Of a stretch of 64,000 bases of DNA, positions 31,334 through 38,526 are shown piece after piece. The DNA is from Curtobacterium flaccumfaciens (lineage in GTDB: Bacteria; Actinomycetota; Actinomycetes; Actinomycetales; Microbacteriaceae): contig NZ_SNVW01000004.1 of assembly GCF_004361695.1 (NCBI RefSeq), forward strand, positions 62,001 through 126,000. Reading direction: 5' to 3'. A program made the position numbers and the translations under genes. A model generated the notes under the pieces. That model had not been told where the DNA came from. It saw only the letters and a program-made list of their open reading frames with translations, and did no database searches. Position 1 is the stretch's first letter. Every line of letters begins with the position of its first letter.

Positions 31334-31753
31334 ATGAAGCAGACGAACAGCATCACGTCCCTCCCGGACTCACCGGAGCAGGACCGCGCGCACCGCCTGT
31401 CCCGTTACGTCTGGCAGATGGCCGTCCGTGTGGTCTTCTTCGTCGGCGCAGTGCTCGTGTGGTCCGTCTGGCACACCTGGCTCGCCGTCATCCCGATCGT
31501 CCTCGCCGGCGTCATCCCGTGGGTCGCCGTGGTGATCGCGAACGCCGGCAACCACACCGAGAGCGACATCGTCTCGCCCGCCGGTGCCATCGAGCTGTAC
31601 GACGCCGTCGACCCGGGCCTCCGCGAACAGCAGGAGGACGCCCGTGCCGAGGCGTACCGCGCCGAGCAGGACCGTCTGCGTGAACAGGCCCAGCACGCGC
31701 AGGAAGAGTGGCAGCGCACCGGCGACCGGTCCCGTGTCTGGGGTCGTCGCTGA
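31334..31753 (+). CDS. DUF3099 domain membrane protein
   Basis: A 139-residue protein with the DUF3099 pattern: a short cytoplasmic lead (ITSLPDSPEQDRAHRLSRYVWQMAVR), two membrane helices (about 30-48 and 52-70) and a hydrophilic Gln/Glu/Arg-rich coiled tail (EQQEDARAEAYRAEQDRLREQAQHAQEEW). Function unknown. Its stop and the next start share bases (TGATG), and the following gene overlaps SURF1, so the three form an operon that may serve cytochrome oxidase assembly. Confidence 0.85.
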   Translation: MKQTNSITSLPDSPEQDRAHRLSRYVWQMAVRVVFFVGAVLVWSVWHTWLAVIPIVLAGVIPWVAVVIANAGNHTESDIVSPAGAIELYDAVDPGLREQQEDARAEAYRAEQDRLREQAQHAQEEWQRTGDRSRVWGRR

Positions 31754-32061
31754 TGGGCGCGACCTTCGACCTCGTCACCGAACCCGGTTCGACCCCGGTG
31801 TGCTCGCGCGCCGGCTGCGTCTCGACCGCCGCCTGGCGCGTCAACTGGCGGAACCCGCGGATCCACGCGATCGACCGGGTGAAGATCTGGGCGGCGTGCG
31901 ACGAGCACCGCGACTTCCTCGCCGACTACCTGCGCTCCCGGTCCTTCCCCGTGCGGGTGACGGGCATGCACGAGGACGTGGACCGACTCGACGACGAGCG
32001 TGACCCGGCCGACGCCCCGAAGAACGACGTCGGTGCGCGTGCGGCCGGTGAGCGCCGGTGA
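31753..32061 (+). CDS. Small Cys/His-containing protein of unknown function
   Basis: A 102-residue protein I cannot assign to a named family. C17 and C22 followed by C49 and H52 (VCSRAGC ... AACDEHRDFL) could bind one zinc ion. It is overlapped at both ends by its neighbours (TGATG and GTGA), a sign of coupled translation with the DUF3099 and SURF1 genes. The C-terminal third is charged and probably disordered. A role in oxidase assembly is suggested only by position. Confidence 0.75.
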   Translation: MGATFDLVTEPGSTPVCSRAGCVSTAAWRVNWRNPRIHAIDRVKIWAACDEHRDFLADYLRSRSFPVRVTGMHEDVDRLDDERDPADAPKNDVGARAAGERR

Positions 32062-33032
32062 CGGATCAGTTCGACCCCGGCTCCCGGTACGGCCGTCGGC
32101 ACGCCCAGAAGCTCGAACGCGCGGCCGCTGCCGACCGTGCGCGTGCGGACACCCGTGCGGAGCGCGACCCGGACGAACCCTTCGTCGGCTGGCGGTTCGT
32201 GCAGAGCCGGCGGTGGCTCGGCTACTTCGCCATCGCCGTGGCGTTCGCGATCGTCTGCACGCTGTTCGGCATGTGGCAGTGGGACCGCCGCAACGAGGCC
32301 GTCCGTCAGAACGAACAGGTCGCGCAGAACTACGAGCACACCCCCGTGCCGCTCGACCAGGCGCTCCCCCGGGCCACCAGCTGGGACGACTCGCAGACCT
32401 GGCTCCGCGTGAGCGTCACCGGTCGCTACGACGTCGACGACCAGCTGCTCGTCCGCAACCGCGTGCACAACGGGCAGCCCGGCTTCGAGGTCCTGACGCC
32501 CCTCGTCACCGACGACGGCCGCGCGTTCGTCGTCGACCGGGGCTGGGTCCCGACCGGCAACGCGCAGGACGCCCCCGACCACGTGCCGGCTCCCCCCACC
32601 GGCGAGGTCACCGCGATCGTGCGGCTGCAGCAGAGCGAGCCGCGCATCCCCGGCCGCACCGACCCGGCCCACACCGACCAGGTGCAGTCGGTGACGCTGT
32701 CCGACGTCGCGAAGAAGGTCGACCCGCCGATCTGGACCGGCGCCTACGGCCAGCTCGCGTCCGAGTCCCCGGCCCCGGCCGAGGCCCGCCCGCTCGGCTG
32801 GGACCGGCCGACCGCCGACACCGGCCTGCACCTCAGCTACTTCATCCAGTGGTTCATGTTCGCGGCCGGTGGCTTCGGCTTCCTCGCGTACCTCATGGTG
32901 CAGGAGTACCGGAACCTCAACCAGGACGACCCGGACGAGCGCGAGCGCGCCCTCGAGCGGCAGCGCCGCAAGGACGCCAAGCCCAAGACGGACGCCGAGA
33001 TCGAGGACGAGCTGCTCCGCACCGGCCGCTGA
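32058..33032 (+). CDS. SURF1-family cytochrome oxidase biogenesis protein
   Basis: A 324-residue membrane protein with the SURF1 layout: an N-terminal helix (WLGYFAIAVAFAIVCTLFGMWQWDRRN, about 54-80), an extracytoplasmic domain with VSVTGRYDVDDQLLVRNRVHNGQPGFEVLTPLV and FVVDRGWVPTG, and a C-terminal helix (HLSYFIQWFMFAAGGFGFLAYLMVQEYRN). SURF1 helps insert heme a into cytochrome aa3 oxidase. This fits the heme A genes ctaA and ctaB about 8-9 kb away. The GTG start overlaps the preceding gene by 4 bases. Confidence 0.93.
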   Translation: MTDQFDPGSRYGRRHAQKLERAAAADRARADTRAERDPDEPFVGWRFVQSRRWLGYFAIAVAFAIVCTLFGMWQWDRRNEAVRQNEQVAQNYEHTPVPLDQALPRATSWDDSQTWLRVSVTGRYDVDDQLLVRNRVHNGQPGFEVLTPLVTDDGRAFVVDRGWVPTGNAQDAPDHVPAPPTGEVTAIVRLQQSEPRIPGRTDPAHTDQVQSVTLSDVAKKVDPPIWTGAYGQLASESPAPAEARPLGWDRPTADTGLHLSYFIQWFMFAAGGFGFLAYLMVQEYRNLNQDDPDERERALERQRRKDAKPKTDAEIEDELLRTGR

Positions 33033-33089
33033 CGCGCCGGTTGCTGATGCGCCGGCCGCTGACTGGCCAGCTGCGGAGCCAGCCACGGA

Positions 33090-33133
33090 CGGACTGGAGG
33101 CACGTCGCGGGCCCGCCACGTGCCTCCAGTCCG
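33090..33133. terminator. Inverted repeat between convergent SURF1 and ABC-F genes
   Basis: 16-bp arms CGGACTGGAGGCACGT and the complement around a 12-base loop. The GGAGGC core relates it to the palindrome family at 35.7 kb. It can serve as a bidirectional terminator. Confidence 0.7.
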
Positions 33134-33152
33134 GCTCAACGCACCACGCGTG

Positions 33153-34751
33153 TCACGCGAGCTCGATGAGCTCCGCGTAGTCCTTGTTCCAGTGGTCCTC
33201 GGTGCCGTCCGGCAGCAGCAGGACGCGCTCGGGGTTGAGCGCCTCGACCGCACCGGCGTCGTGGGAGACGAGGACGACCGCACCCTCGTAGCCCGCCAGC
33301 GCGCCGAGGATCTCCTCGCGCGAGGCCGGGTCGAGGTTGTTCGTGGGCTCGTCGAGCAGGAGCACGTTCGCACCCGACACCACGATCATCGCGAGCGACA
33401 GGCGGGTCTTCTCACCACCGGACAGGACGCCGGCCTTCTTGTAGCCGTCGTCGCCGGTGAACAGGAAGGAGCCGAGGACCCGACGGGCCTCGGTCTCGTT
33501 GAGCTCCGTCGACGCCGACACCATGTTCTCGATGACGGTGCGGTTCACGTCGATGTTCTCGTGCTCCTGGGCGTAGTACCCGATGCGCAGGCCGTGCCCG
33601 GGCAGGATCTCGCCCGTGTCCGGCTGGTCGGCGCCCGCGAGGATCCGCAGCAGCGTCGTCTTGCCCGCACCGTTGAACCCGAGGATGACGACGCGCGAGC
33701 CGCGGTCGATCGCCAGGTCGACACCCGCGAAGATCTCGAGCGACCCGTACGACTTCGACAGGCCTTCGGCCATGAGCGGCGTGCGGCCGCACGGCACCGG
33801 CGTCGGGAACCGGAGCTTCGCGACGCGGTCGGCGACGCGCTCGTCCTCGAGGCCGGCGAGCAGCTTGTCCGCGCGCGCCACCATCTGGTGCGCGGCGGCG
33901 GCCTTCGAGGCCTTCGCGCCGAACCGTGCGGCCTGGTCCTTCAGCGTGGCGGCCTTCTTCTCGGCGTTCGCGCGTTCCTTGCGGCGGCGCTCCTCGTCGG
34001 CGGCACGCTGCCGCTGGTAGAGCTTCCAGCCCATGTTGTAGACGTCGATCGACTGACGGTTGGCGTCGAGGTAGAAGACGCGGTTGACGACCTCGTCCAC
34101 CAGCTCCACGTCGTGGGAGATGATGATGACGCCGCCGGCGTAGGTCTTCAGGTGCTCGCGGAGCCACACGACCGAGTCGGCGTCGAGGTGGTTCGTCGGC
34201 TCGTCGAGGATCATCGTCTCGGCATCGGAGAACAGGATCCGGGCGAGCTCGATGCGACGCCGCTGGCCACCCGACAGGGTCTTCAGCTGCTGGTCGAGGA
34301 TGCGGTCCGGCAGCTTGAGGTTCGACGCGATCGACGCGGCCTCGGCCTCGGCCGCGTAGCCGCCGAGCGCGTTGAACTGGTCGTCGAGCCGGCTGTACCG
34401 GCGCATCGCCTTCTCGGCCACGGCCGGGTCGGTGCTCGCCATGTCGAGCGTCGCGAGGCGGATGCCCTCCACGAGCTCGCCGAGCCCACGGGCGTCGAGG
34501 ATGCGCTTCCGCGCGGTCTCCTCCGGGTCACCGGAGCGCGGGTCCTGCGGCAGGTACCCGATCTCACCACCGCGGTCGATCGTGCCGCCGGTGGGCTGGG
34601 TCTCGCCCGCGAGGGCCTTCGTCATCGTCGTCTTCCCCGCGCCGTTGCGGCCGACGAGACCGATCTTGTCGCCCTTCTCGACGCGGAAGGAGACATCCTC
34701 CATGAGGAGGCGAGCCCCGACGCGGATCTCGAGTTCGTGCACGGCAAGCAC
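33153..34751 (-). CDS. ABC-F family ATPase
   Basis: A 532-residue protein with two ABC domains and no membrane segment. Domain 1 has GRNGAGKTTMTKAL, LSGGQRRRIELAR and MILDEPTNHLD; domain 2 has GFNGAGKTTLLRIL, LSGGEKTRLSLAM and LLLDEPTNNLD. Between them lies a basic coiled linker (RQRAADEERRRKERANAEKKAATLKDQ), the P-site-tRNA interaction motif region of ABC-F proteins. Such proteins act on the ribosome during translation, some giving antibiotic protection. Sequence resembles the housekeeping actinobacterial group, so I would not call it a resistance gene. GTG 34751 starts the usual length. Confidence 0.93.
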   Translation of the reverse strand: MLAVHELEIRVGARLLMEDVSFRVEKGDKIGLVGRNGAGKTTMTKALAGETQPTGGTIDRGGEIGYLPQDPRSGDPEETARKRILDARGLGELVEGIRLATLDMASTDPAVAEKAMRRYSRLDDQFNALGGYAAEAEAASIASNLKLPDRILDQQLKTLSGGQRRRIELARILFSDAETMILDEPTNHLDADSVVWLREHLKTYAGGVIIISHDVELVDEVVNRVFYLDANRQSIDVYNMGWKLYQRQRAADEERRRKERANAEKKAATLKDQAARFGAKASKAAAAHQMVARADKLLAGLEDERVADRVAKLRFPTPVPCGRTPLMAEGLSKSYGSLEIFAGVDLAIDRGSRVVILGFNGAGKTTLLRILAGADQPDTGEILPGHGLRIGYYAQEHENIDVNRTVIENMVSASTELNETEARRVLGSFLFTGDDGYKKAGVLSGGEKTRLSLAMIVVSGANVLLLDEPTNNLDPASREEILGALAGYEGAVVLVSHDAGAVEALNPERVLLLPDGTEDHWNKDYAELIELA

Positions 34752-34809
34752 AGTGGACGTCCAATCAGTTGGTGGGTTTGCACAACGGTGTGTGCCGGAG
34801 GTGCACCGC

Positions 34810-34815
34810 TACGCT
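34810..34815 (+). promoter_or_regulatory. -10 element of bioY
   Basis: TACGCT fits TANNNT and would give a leader of about 45 bases. Confidence 0.4.
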
Positions 34816-34826
34816 GACGGGACCGA

Positions 34827-34844
34827 TGGTCCTGAACAGGACCA
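34827..34844. promoter_or_regulatory. TGGTCCT-GAAC-AGGACCA inverted repeat before bioY
   Basis: Perfect 7-bp arms with a 4-base loop lie directly after the expected transcription start, a place suited to a repressor operator. A second small inverted repeat, ATTCT-AGG-AGAAT (34852-34864), includes the ribosome binding site. Which biotin regulator would bind is not known. Confidence 0.4.
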
Positions 34845-34866
34845 GCAGTCCATTCTAGGAGAATCC

Positions 34867-35466
34867 ATGACGAACGCCACCGGGTTCGCTCCCCGCGCAG
34901 TCCTCGCCGACCGTCTGCGCACCCACGGCCTGGCCACCGACGCCGCCCTGATCGCCGGAGGCGCCCTGTTCACGGCCGTCATGGCGCAGGTGCAGGTCCC
35001 GATGTGGCCGGTGCCGATCACCGGGCAGACCCTGGCCGTCGTGCTCGTCGGCGCCACCCTCGGTGCCCGCCGCGGCATGCTCTCGCTGCTCGTCTACGCC
35101 GTCGCCGGCCTGGCGGGTGCGCCGTTCTTCGCCGAGATGACCGGCGGTCTGCAGGCCCTCGCCGTCCCGAGCTTCGGGTACGTCATCGGCTTCATCCCGG
35201 CCGCGGGCGTCGTCGGCTGGCTCGCCCGCCGCAACTGGGACCGCCACGTCGGCCGTGCCGCGGTGGCGTTCACGCTCGCGAGCGCGATCCCGTTCGTGAC
35301 CGGCCTGCCCTACCTGGCCGTCGTGCTCGGGCAGCTCGGCGCGCCGAACGACCTGCAGTCGGTGCTCGCCGCCGGCCTGTACCCGTTCATCGTGGGCGGG
35401 GTGGCGAAGGCGCTCATCGCCGCGGGCACCCTACCGCTGGCGTGGAAGGCCGTCGGCCGCCGCTGA
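34867..35466 (+). CDS. bioY: Biotin transporter BioY (ECF S component)
   Basis: A 199-residue membrane protein with six hydrophobic helices, matching BioY: ALIAGGALFTAVMAQVQVPMWPVPITGQTLAVVLVGATLGARRGMLSLLVYAVAGLAGAPFFAEMTGG is the conserved N-terminal block. BioY binds biotin, alone or with the ECF module BioM/BioN. Neither is next to it, so it works alone or with a shared ECF module. AGGAG precedes ATG 34867. A perfect 22-bp stem terminator follows the gene. Confidence 0.95.
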   Translation: MTNATGFAPRAVLADRLRTHGLATDAALIAGGALFTAVMAQVQVPMWPVPITGQTLAVVLVGATLGARRGMLSLLVYAVAGLAGAPFFAEMTGGLQALAVPSFGYVIGFIPAAGVVGWLARRNWDRHVGRAAVAFTLASAIPFVTGLPYLAVVLGQLGAPNDLQSVLAAGLYPFIVGGVAKALIAAGTLPLAWKAVGRR

Positions 35467-35469
35467 CCC

Positions 35470-35518
35470 GCACGCAGGAGGGCCCCGCACCATCCCGGTG
35501 CGGGGCCCTCCTGCGTGC
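35470..35518 (+). terminator. Terminator of bioY, perfect 22-bp stem
   Basis: Arms 35470-35491 and 35497-35518 are perfectly complementary around the loop ATCCC, starting four bases after the bioY stop codon. There is no T tract, as usual in this GC-rich genome. Confidence 0.85.
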
Positions 35519-35542
35519 GCGGGGCGCACGACGGCGCCGGGG

Positions 35543-35600
35543 GTCCGCCGAGCGGGCGCGACGCGCCAGGCGCCGTCCGCCGAGCGGGCGGGACGCGCCG
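35543..35600. repeat. Short direct repeat (GTCCGCCGAGCGGGCG)
   Basis: GTCCGCCGAGCGGGCG occurs twice about 33 bases apart with similar flanks, between the bioY terminator and the palindrome at 35662. No gene is seen in 35519-35661. Confidence 0.6.
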
Positions 35601-35661
35601 CTACGGCGCACCGAGCGTGCCGTATTCGGCCCGCTCACGCCCGGCTGTGGGCCGGCGCACA

Positions 35662-35709
35662 GACGGACGGGAGGCGCGGTGCCAGCTGGCACCGCGCCTC
35701 CCGTCCGTC
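35662..35709. repeat. 48-bp perfect palindrome, copy 1 of the 40-bp family
   Basis: Perfect two-fold symmetry about 35685/35686 without a loop. The inner 40 bp (35666-35705, half-site GACGGGAGGCGCGGTGCCAG) is identical to copies at 51471-51510 and 55879-55918. It stands between the convergent ends of bioY and sufT. Confidence 0.95.
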
Positions 35710-35721
35710 GTGTGGTGGCGT

Positions 35722-36051
35722 CTAGATCGAGAACCCGAGCGCGCGCATCATCTCGCGCCCGTCGTCGGTGATCCGCTCCGGACCCCACGGCGGCATCCAC
35801 ACCCAGTTGATGCGGAACGCGTCGACGATGCCGTCGAGCGCGTTGGCGGTGTCACCCTCGATGACGTCGGTCAGCGGGCAGCCCGCGCTCGTGAGCGTCA
35901 TGCTGATCACGAGGGCCGTCGCCTCGTCGTCCCAGGCGAGGTCGTAGATGAGCCCGAGGTCGACGATGTTCACGCCGAGCTCCGGGTCCTGCACCTCTTT
36001 CAGGCCCTCGACGACCTCGTCGAACTTGTCCGGTGCGAGTGCGGTGATCAT
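35722..36051 (-). CDS. sufT: SufT-like metal-sulfur cluster assembly factor (DUF59/MIP18)
   Basis: A 109-residue DUF59-family protein: EGLKEVQDPELGVNIVDLGLIYDL, SMTLTSAGCPLTDVIEGDTANAL and the C-terminal VWMPPWGPERITDDGREMMRALGFSI. The conserved Cys is in SAGCPL. These proteins help mature Fe-S proteins and usually end the suf operon. ATG 36051 overlaps the sufC stop (ATGA). Confidence 0.92.
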   Translation of the reverse strand: MITALAPDKFDEVVEGLKEVQDPELGVNIVDLGLIYDLAWDDEATALVISMTLTSAGCPLTDVIEGDTANALDGIVDAFRINWVWMPPWGPERITDDGREMMRALGFSI

Positions 36052-36827
36052 CAGTTCCCCGCAGCTGCGGCCGCGGCGGCCTGCACGTAGCGGTCGTAGC
36101 CCTCGCTCTCGAGGCGCTCGGCGAGCTCGGGGCCGCCCTGCTCGGCGACCTTGCCCGCGACGAACACGTGCACGAAGTCCGGCTTGATGTAGCGGAGGAT
36201 GCGCGTGTAGTGGGTGATCAGCAGCACGCCGAGGCCGGTGGCCGCCTTCGCGCGGTTGACGCCCTCGGACACGATCTTCAGCGCGTCGACGTCGAGGCCG
36301 GAGTCGGTCTCGTCGAGCACGGCGAACTTCGGCTTGAGGAGCTCGAGCTGCATGATCTCGTGGCGCTTCTTCTCGCCGCCGGAGAAGCCCTCGTTGACGT
36401 TGCGCTCGGCGAAGGCCGAGTCCATCTTGAGGTCGGCCATCGACTGGCGCAGGTCCTTCACCCAGCTGCGGAGCGCGGGGGCCTCGCCGTCGATCGCGGT
36501 CTTCGCGGTGCGGAGGAAGTTCGACACCGTGACGCCGGGGATCTCGACCGGGTACTGCATGGCGAGGAACATGCCGGCGCGGGCACGCTCGTCGACGCTC
36601 ATCGCGAGGACGTCCTGGCCGTCGAGGGTGATCGAGCCGCCGACGACGTTGTAGCGCGGGTGGCCGGCGATCGTGTAGGCGAGAGTGGACTTGCCGGAGC
36701 CGTTCGGCCCCATGATCGCGTGGATCTCGCCCTCGTTGATCGTGAGGTCGACGCCCTTGAGGATCTCCTTGACACCCTGGTCGGTGTCGATCGAGACCTG
36801 CAGGTCGCGGATTTCGAGAGTGGACAT
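36051..36827 (-). CDS. sufC: Fe-S cluster assembly ATPase SufC
   Basis: A 258-residue soluble ABC ATPase of the SufBCD scaffold. Walker A GPNGSGKST (about 37-45), the SufC-type signature FSGGEKKRHEIMQL, Walker B FAVLDETDSGLDVDAL and the switch His in LLITHYTRIL are present. It drives conformational change of SufB-SufD during cluster assembly. The ATG is preceded by a weak GAAGGA and the gene follows the Rieske ferredoxin gene after 86 bases. An Ala-rich tail (QAAAAAAAGN) ends the protein. Confidence 0.96.
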   Translation of the reverse strand: MSTLEIRDLQVSIDTDQGVKEILKGVDLTINEGEIHAIMGPNGSGKSTLAYTIAGHPRYNVVGGSITLDGQDVLAMSVDERARAGMFLAMQYPVEIPGVTVSNFLRTAKTAIDGEAPALRSWVKDLRQSMADLKMDSAFAERNVNEGFSGGEKKRHEIMQLELLKPKFAVLDETDSGLDVDALKIVSEGVNRAKAATGLGVLLITHYTRILRYIKPDFVHVFVAGKVAEQGGPELAERLESEGYDRYVQAAAAAAAGN

Positions 36828-36913
36828 TGCGTTCCTTCGGTTGCAGCTGTGGTGCGGCGTCAGCCGCGGGAAGAGAGTGTGGGGGTCCCCGGTCGCCCGG
36901 GGGCGGAGACCGG

Positions 36914-37240
36914 TCAGTCGACCGGCACGGGGTCGTGCACGTCGACGTAGACGTCGCCGTCGCGGACCTCGACCCGGAAGACCGGGACGGGCTCGTACGC
37001 CGGGAAGTTCTGCGGCTTGCCGGTGACCAGCGAGAACCGGGAGCCGTGCGCCCAGCACTCGAGCGAGTCACCCTCGACGAACCCCTCCGCCAGGGAGATG
37101 TCGCCGTGGGTGCACGTGTCGCCGATGGCGTGCACGGTACCCGCGGAGTCCTTCACGATGGCGACCGCGGTGCCGTCGACCACGGCGCGCATCGGGCTGT
37201 CCACCGCGATGTCCGCCTCGGCGCAGACCTTCGTCGACAT
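36914..37240 (-). CDS. Rieske-type [2Fe-2S] ferredoxin
   Basis: A 108-residue protein with a Rieske fold like the ferredoxin components of dioxygenases: CTHGDISLAEG and CWAHGSRFSLVTGKPQNFP give the two Cys and two His ligands. It lies inside the suf operon between sufD and sufC and its ATG overlaps the sufD stop, so it is probably an electron donor for assembly or a client. Such an inserted Rieske gene is, as far as I know, common in actinobacterial suf operons. Confidence 0.92.
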   Translation of the reverse strand: MSTKVCAEADIAVDSPMRAVVDGTAVAIVKDSAGTVHAIGDTCTHGDISLAEGFVEGDSLECWAHGSRFSLVTGKPQNFPAYEPVPVFRVEVRDGDVYVDVHDPVPVD

Positions 37241-38526
37241 CAGGCCGTGGCTGCTTCCGTCTCGGGCGCGGCGAGGACCGTGCGCCCTTCGAGGAGCTCC
37301 TGCTCGACGGCTGCGATGAGGCGTTCCTCGAGCTCGGGCGCGCCGATCTTCTGGATGACCTCGACGAGGAAGCCGAGCACGACCAGTCGGCGTGCCTCTT
37401 CCTCGGGGATGCCGCGGGACTGCAGGTAGAACAGCTGCTCGTCGTCGAAGCGACCGGTCGCACTCGCGTGGCCGGCGCCCTCGATGTTGCCCGTCTCGAT
37501 CTCGAGGTTCGGGATGCTGTCCGCGCGCGTGCCGTCGGTGAGGACGAGGTTGCGGTTCTGCTCGTACGAGTCCGTGCCGTCGCCGGCGCGCCCGATGAGG
37601 ACGTCGCCGATCCAGACGGTGTGCGCACCCTGGCCCTGCAGCGCGCCCTTGTAGTTGACCCGACCGCGCGTGTTCGGCGCGTCGTGGTTCACGTAGACCT
37701 GCTGCTCGATGTACTGCCCGGCGTCGGCGAAGTACACGCCGTACATCTCGGTGTCCGCGCCCTGCGCGCCGAGGTGCGTCGACGGGTTGACCCGCACGAC
37801 GTCACCGCCGAGCGAGACCACGACGTGCTTGAGGAAGGCGTCGCGGCCGACCTCGGCGAAGTGCGTCGACACGTGCACGGCGTCGTCGGCCCAGTCCTGC
37901 AGGCTGACGACGGTCAGGCGTGCACCCTCGTGCACGACGATCTCGACGTTCTCGCTGAGGAGCGCCGAGCCGCGGTTGTCGAGCACGACGATGCCCTGTG
38001 CGTGCGCCTCGGCCGTGATGACCGTGTGCGCCGCGCGGGGCTGCGTGCCGAAGTCCGAACGAGTGAGCGTGAGGAACTCGTGCGCCTCGGTCGCCTTGAC
38101 GGTGATCGCGAGCACCGCGTCACGCGCGGTCCAGGCGGCCGCGGCGGCGCGGTCCTCGGGCAGACCGGCGGTGCCGACGCGGGGGTCGTCGCTGCGGCCC
38201 CACTCGACGTCGGCGCCGTCGGACTGACGGGCGAGGAACGGGTAGGCGGATCCGTCGAGGCCACCGGCGAGGAGCGGCTGGAGCTTCGCGAGCGGCGCGA
38301 ACTTCCAGTTCACCTCACGCCCGGTGACCGTCGGGAAGGCGTCGATGTCGCCGGACTGCGGGCGCTCCGAACGGGTCTGGACGGGGATGTCCTTGCCCGT
38401 CGGGGCGTCCCAGCCGCCGTCCGAGTGCGCGCCGGCACCGTGCTGCGCGGGAGTCGCCGGGGTCGGCTGCGCGGACTCGGCCGGAGCGATCGGCTGGTCG
38501 ATGTGGGGAGGGGTGGAGCTGGACAT
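37240..38526 (-). CDS. sufD: Fe-S cluster assembly protein SufD
   Basis: A 428-residue protein with the SufB/SufD beta-helix core: VIVHEGARLTVVSLQDWADDAVHV, FLKHVVVSLGGDVVRVNPST, NTRGRVNYKGALQGQGAHTVWIGDVLIG and the C-terminal GHASATGRFDDEQLFYLQSRGIPEEEARRLVVLGFLVEVI. It pairs with SufB and SufC. It starts one base before the sufB gene ends (adjacent stop and start region), and its own stop overlaps the Rieske gene. The first 60 residues are Pro/Ala-rich and variable. Confidence 0.95.
   Translation of the reverse strand: MSSSTPPHIDQPIAPAESAQPTPATPAQHGAGAHSDGGWDAPTGKDIPVQTRSERPQSGDIDAFPTVTGREVNWKFAPLAKLQPLLAGGLDGSAYPFLARQSDGADVEWGRSDDPRVGTAGLPEDRAAAAAWTARDAVLAITVKATEAHEFLTLTRSDFGTQPRAAHTVITAEAHAQGIVVLDNRGSALLSENVEIVVHEGARLTVVSLQDWADDAVHVSTHFAEVGRDAFLKHVVVSLGGDVVRVNPSTHLGAQGADTEMYGVYFADAGQYIEQQVYVNHDAPNTRGRVNYKGALQGQGAHTVWIGDVLIGRAGDGTDSYEQNRNLVLTDGTRADSIPNLEIETGNIEGAGHASATGRFDDEQLFYLQSRGIPEEEARRLVVLGFLVEVIQKIGAPELEERLIAAVEQELLEGRTVLAAPETEAATA

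Noticed and set aside
33153-34751. ABC-F gene as an antibiotic resistance determinant
   Set aside because: Linker and motifs fit the housekeeping actinobacterial group and no resistance context is present.
35662-35709. 40-bp palindrome as insertion sequence ends
   Set aside because: Copies stand alone without a transposase gene or target duplication; MITE- or REP-like status remains possible but not an IS.
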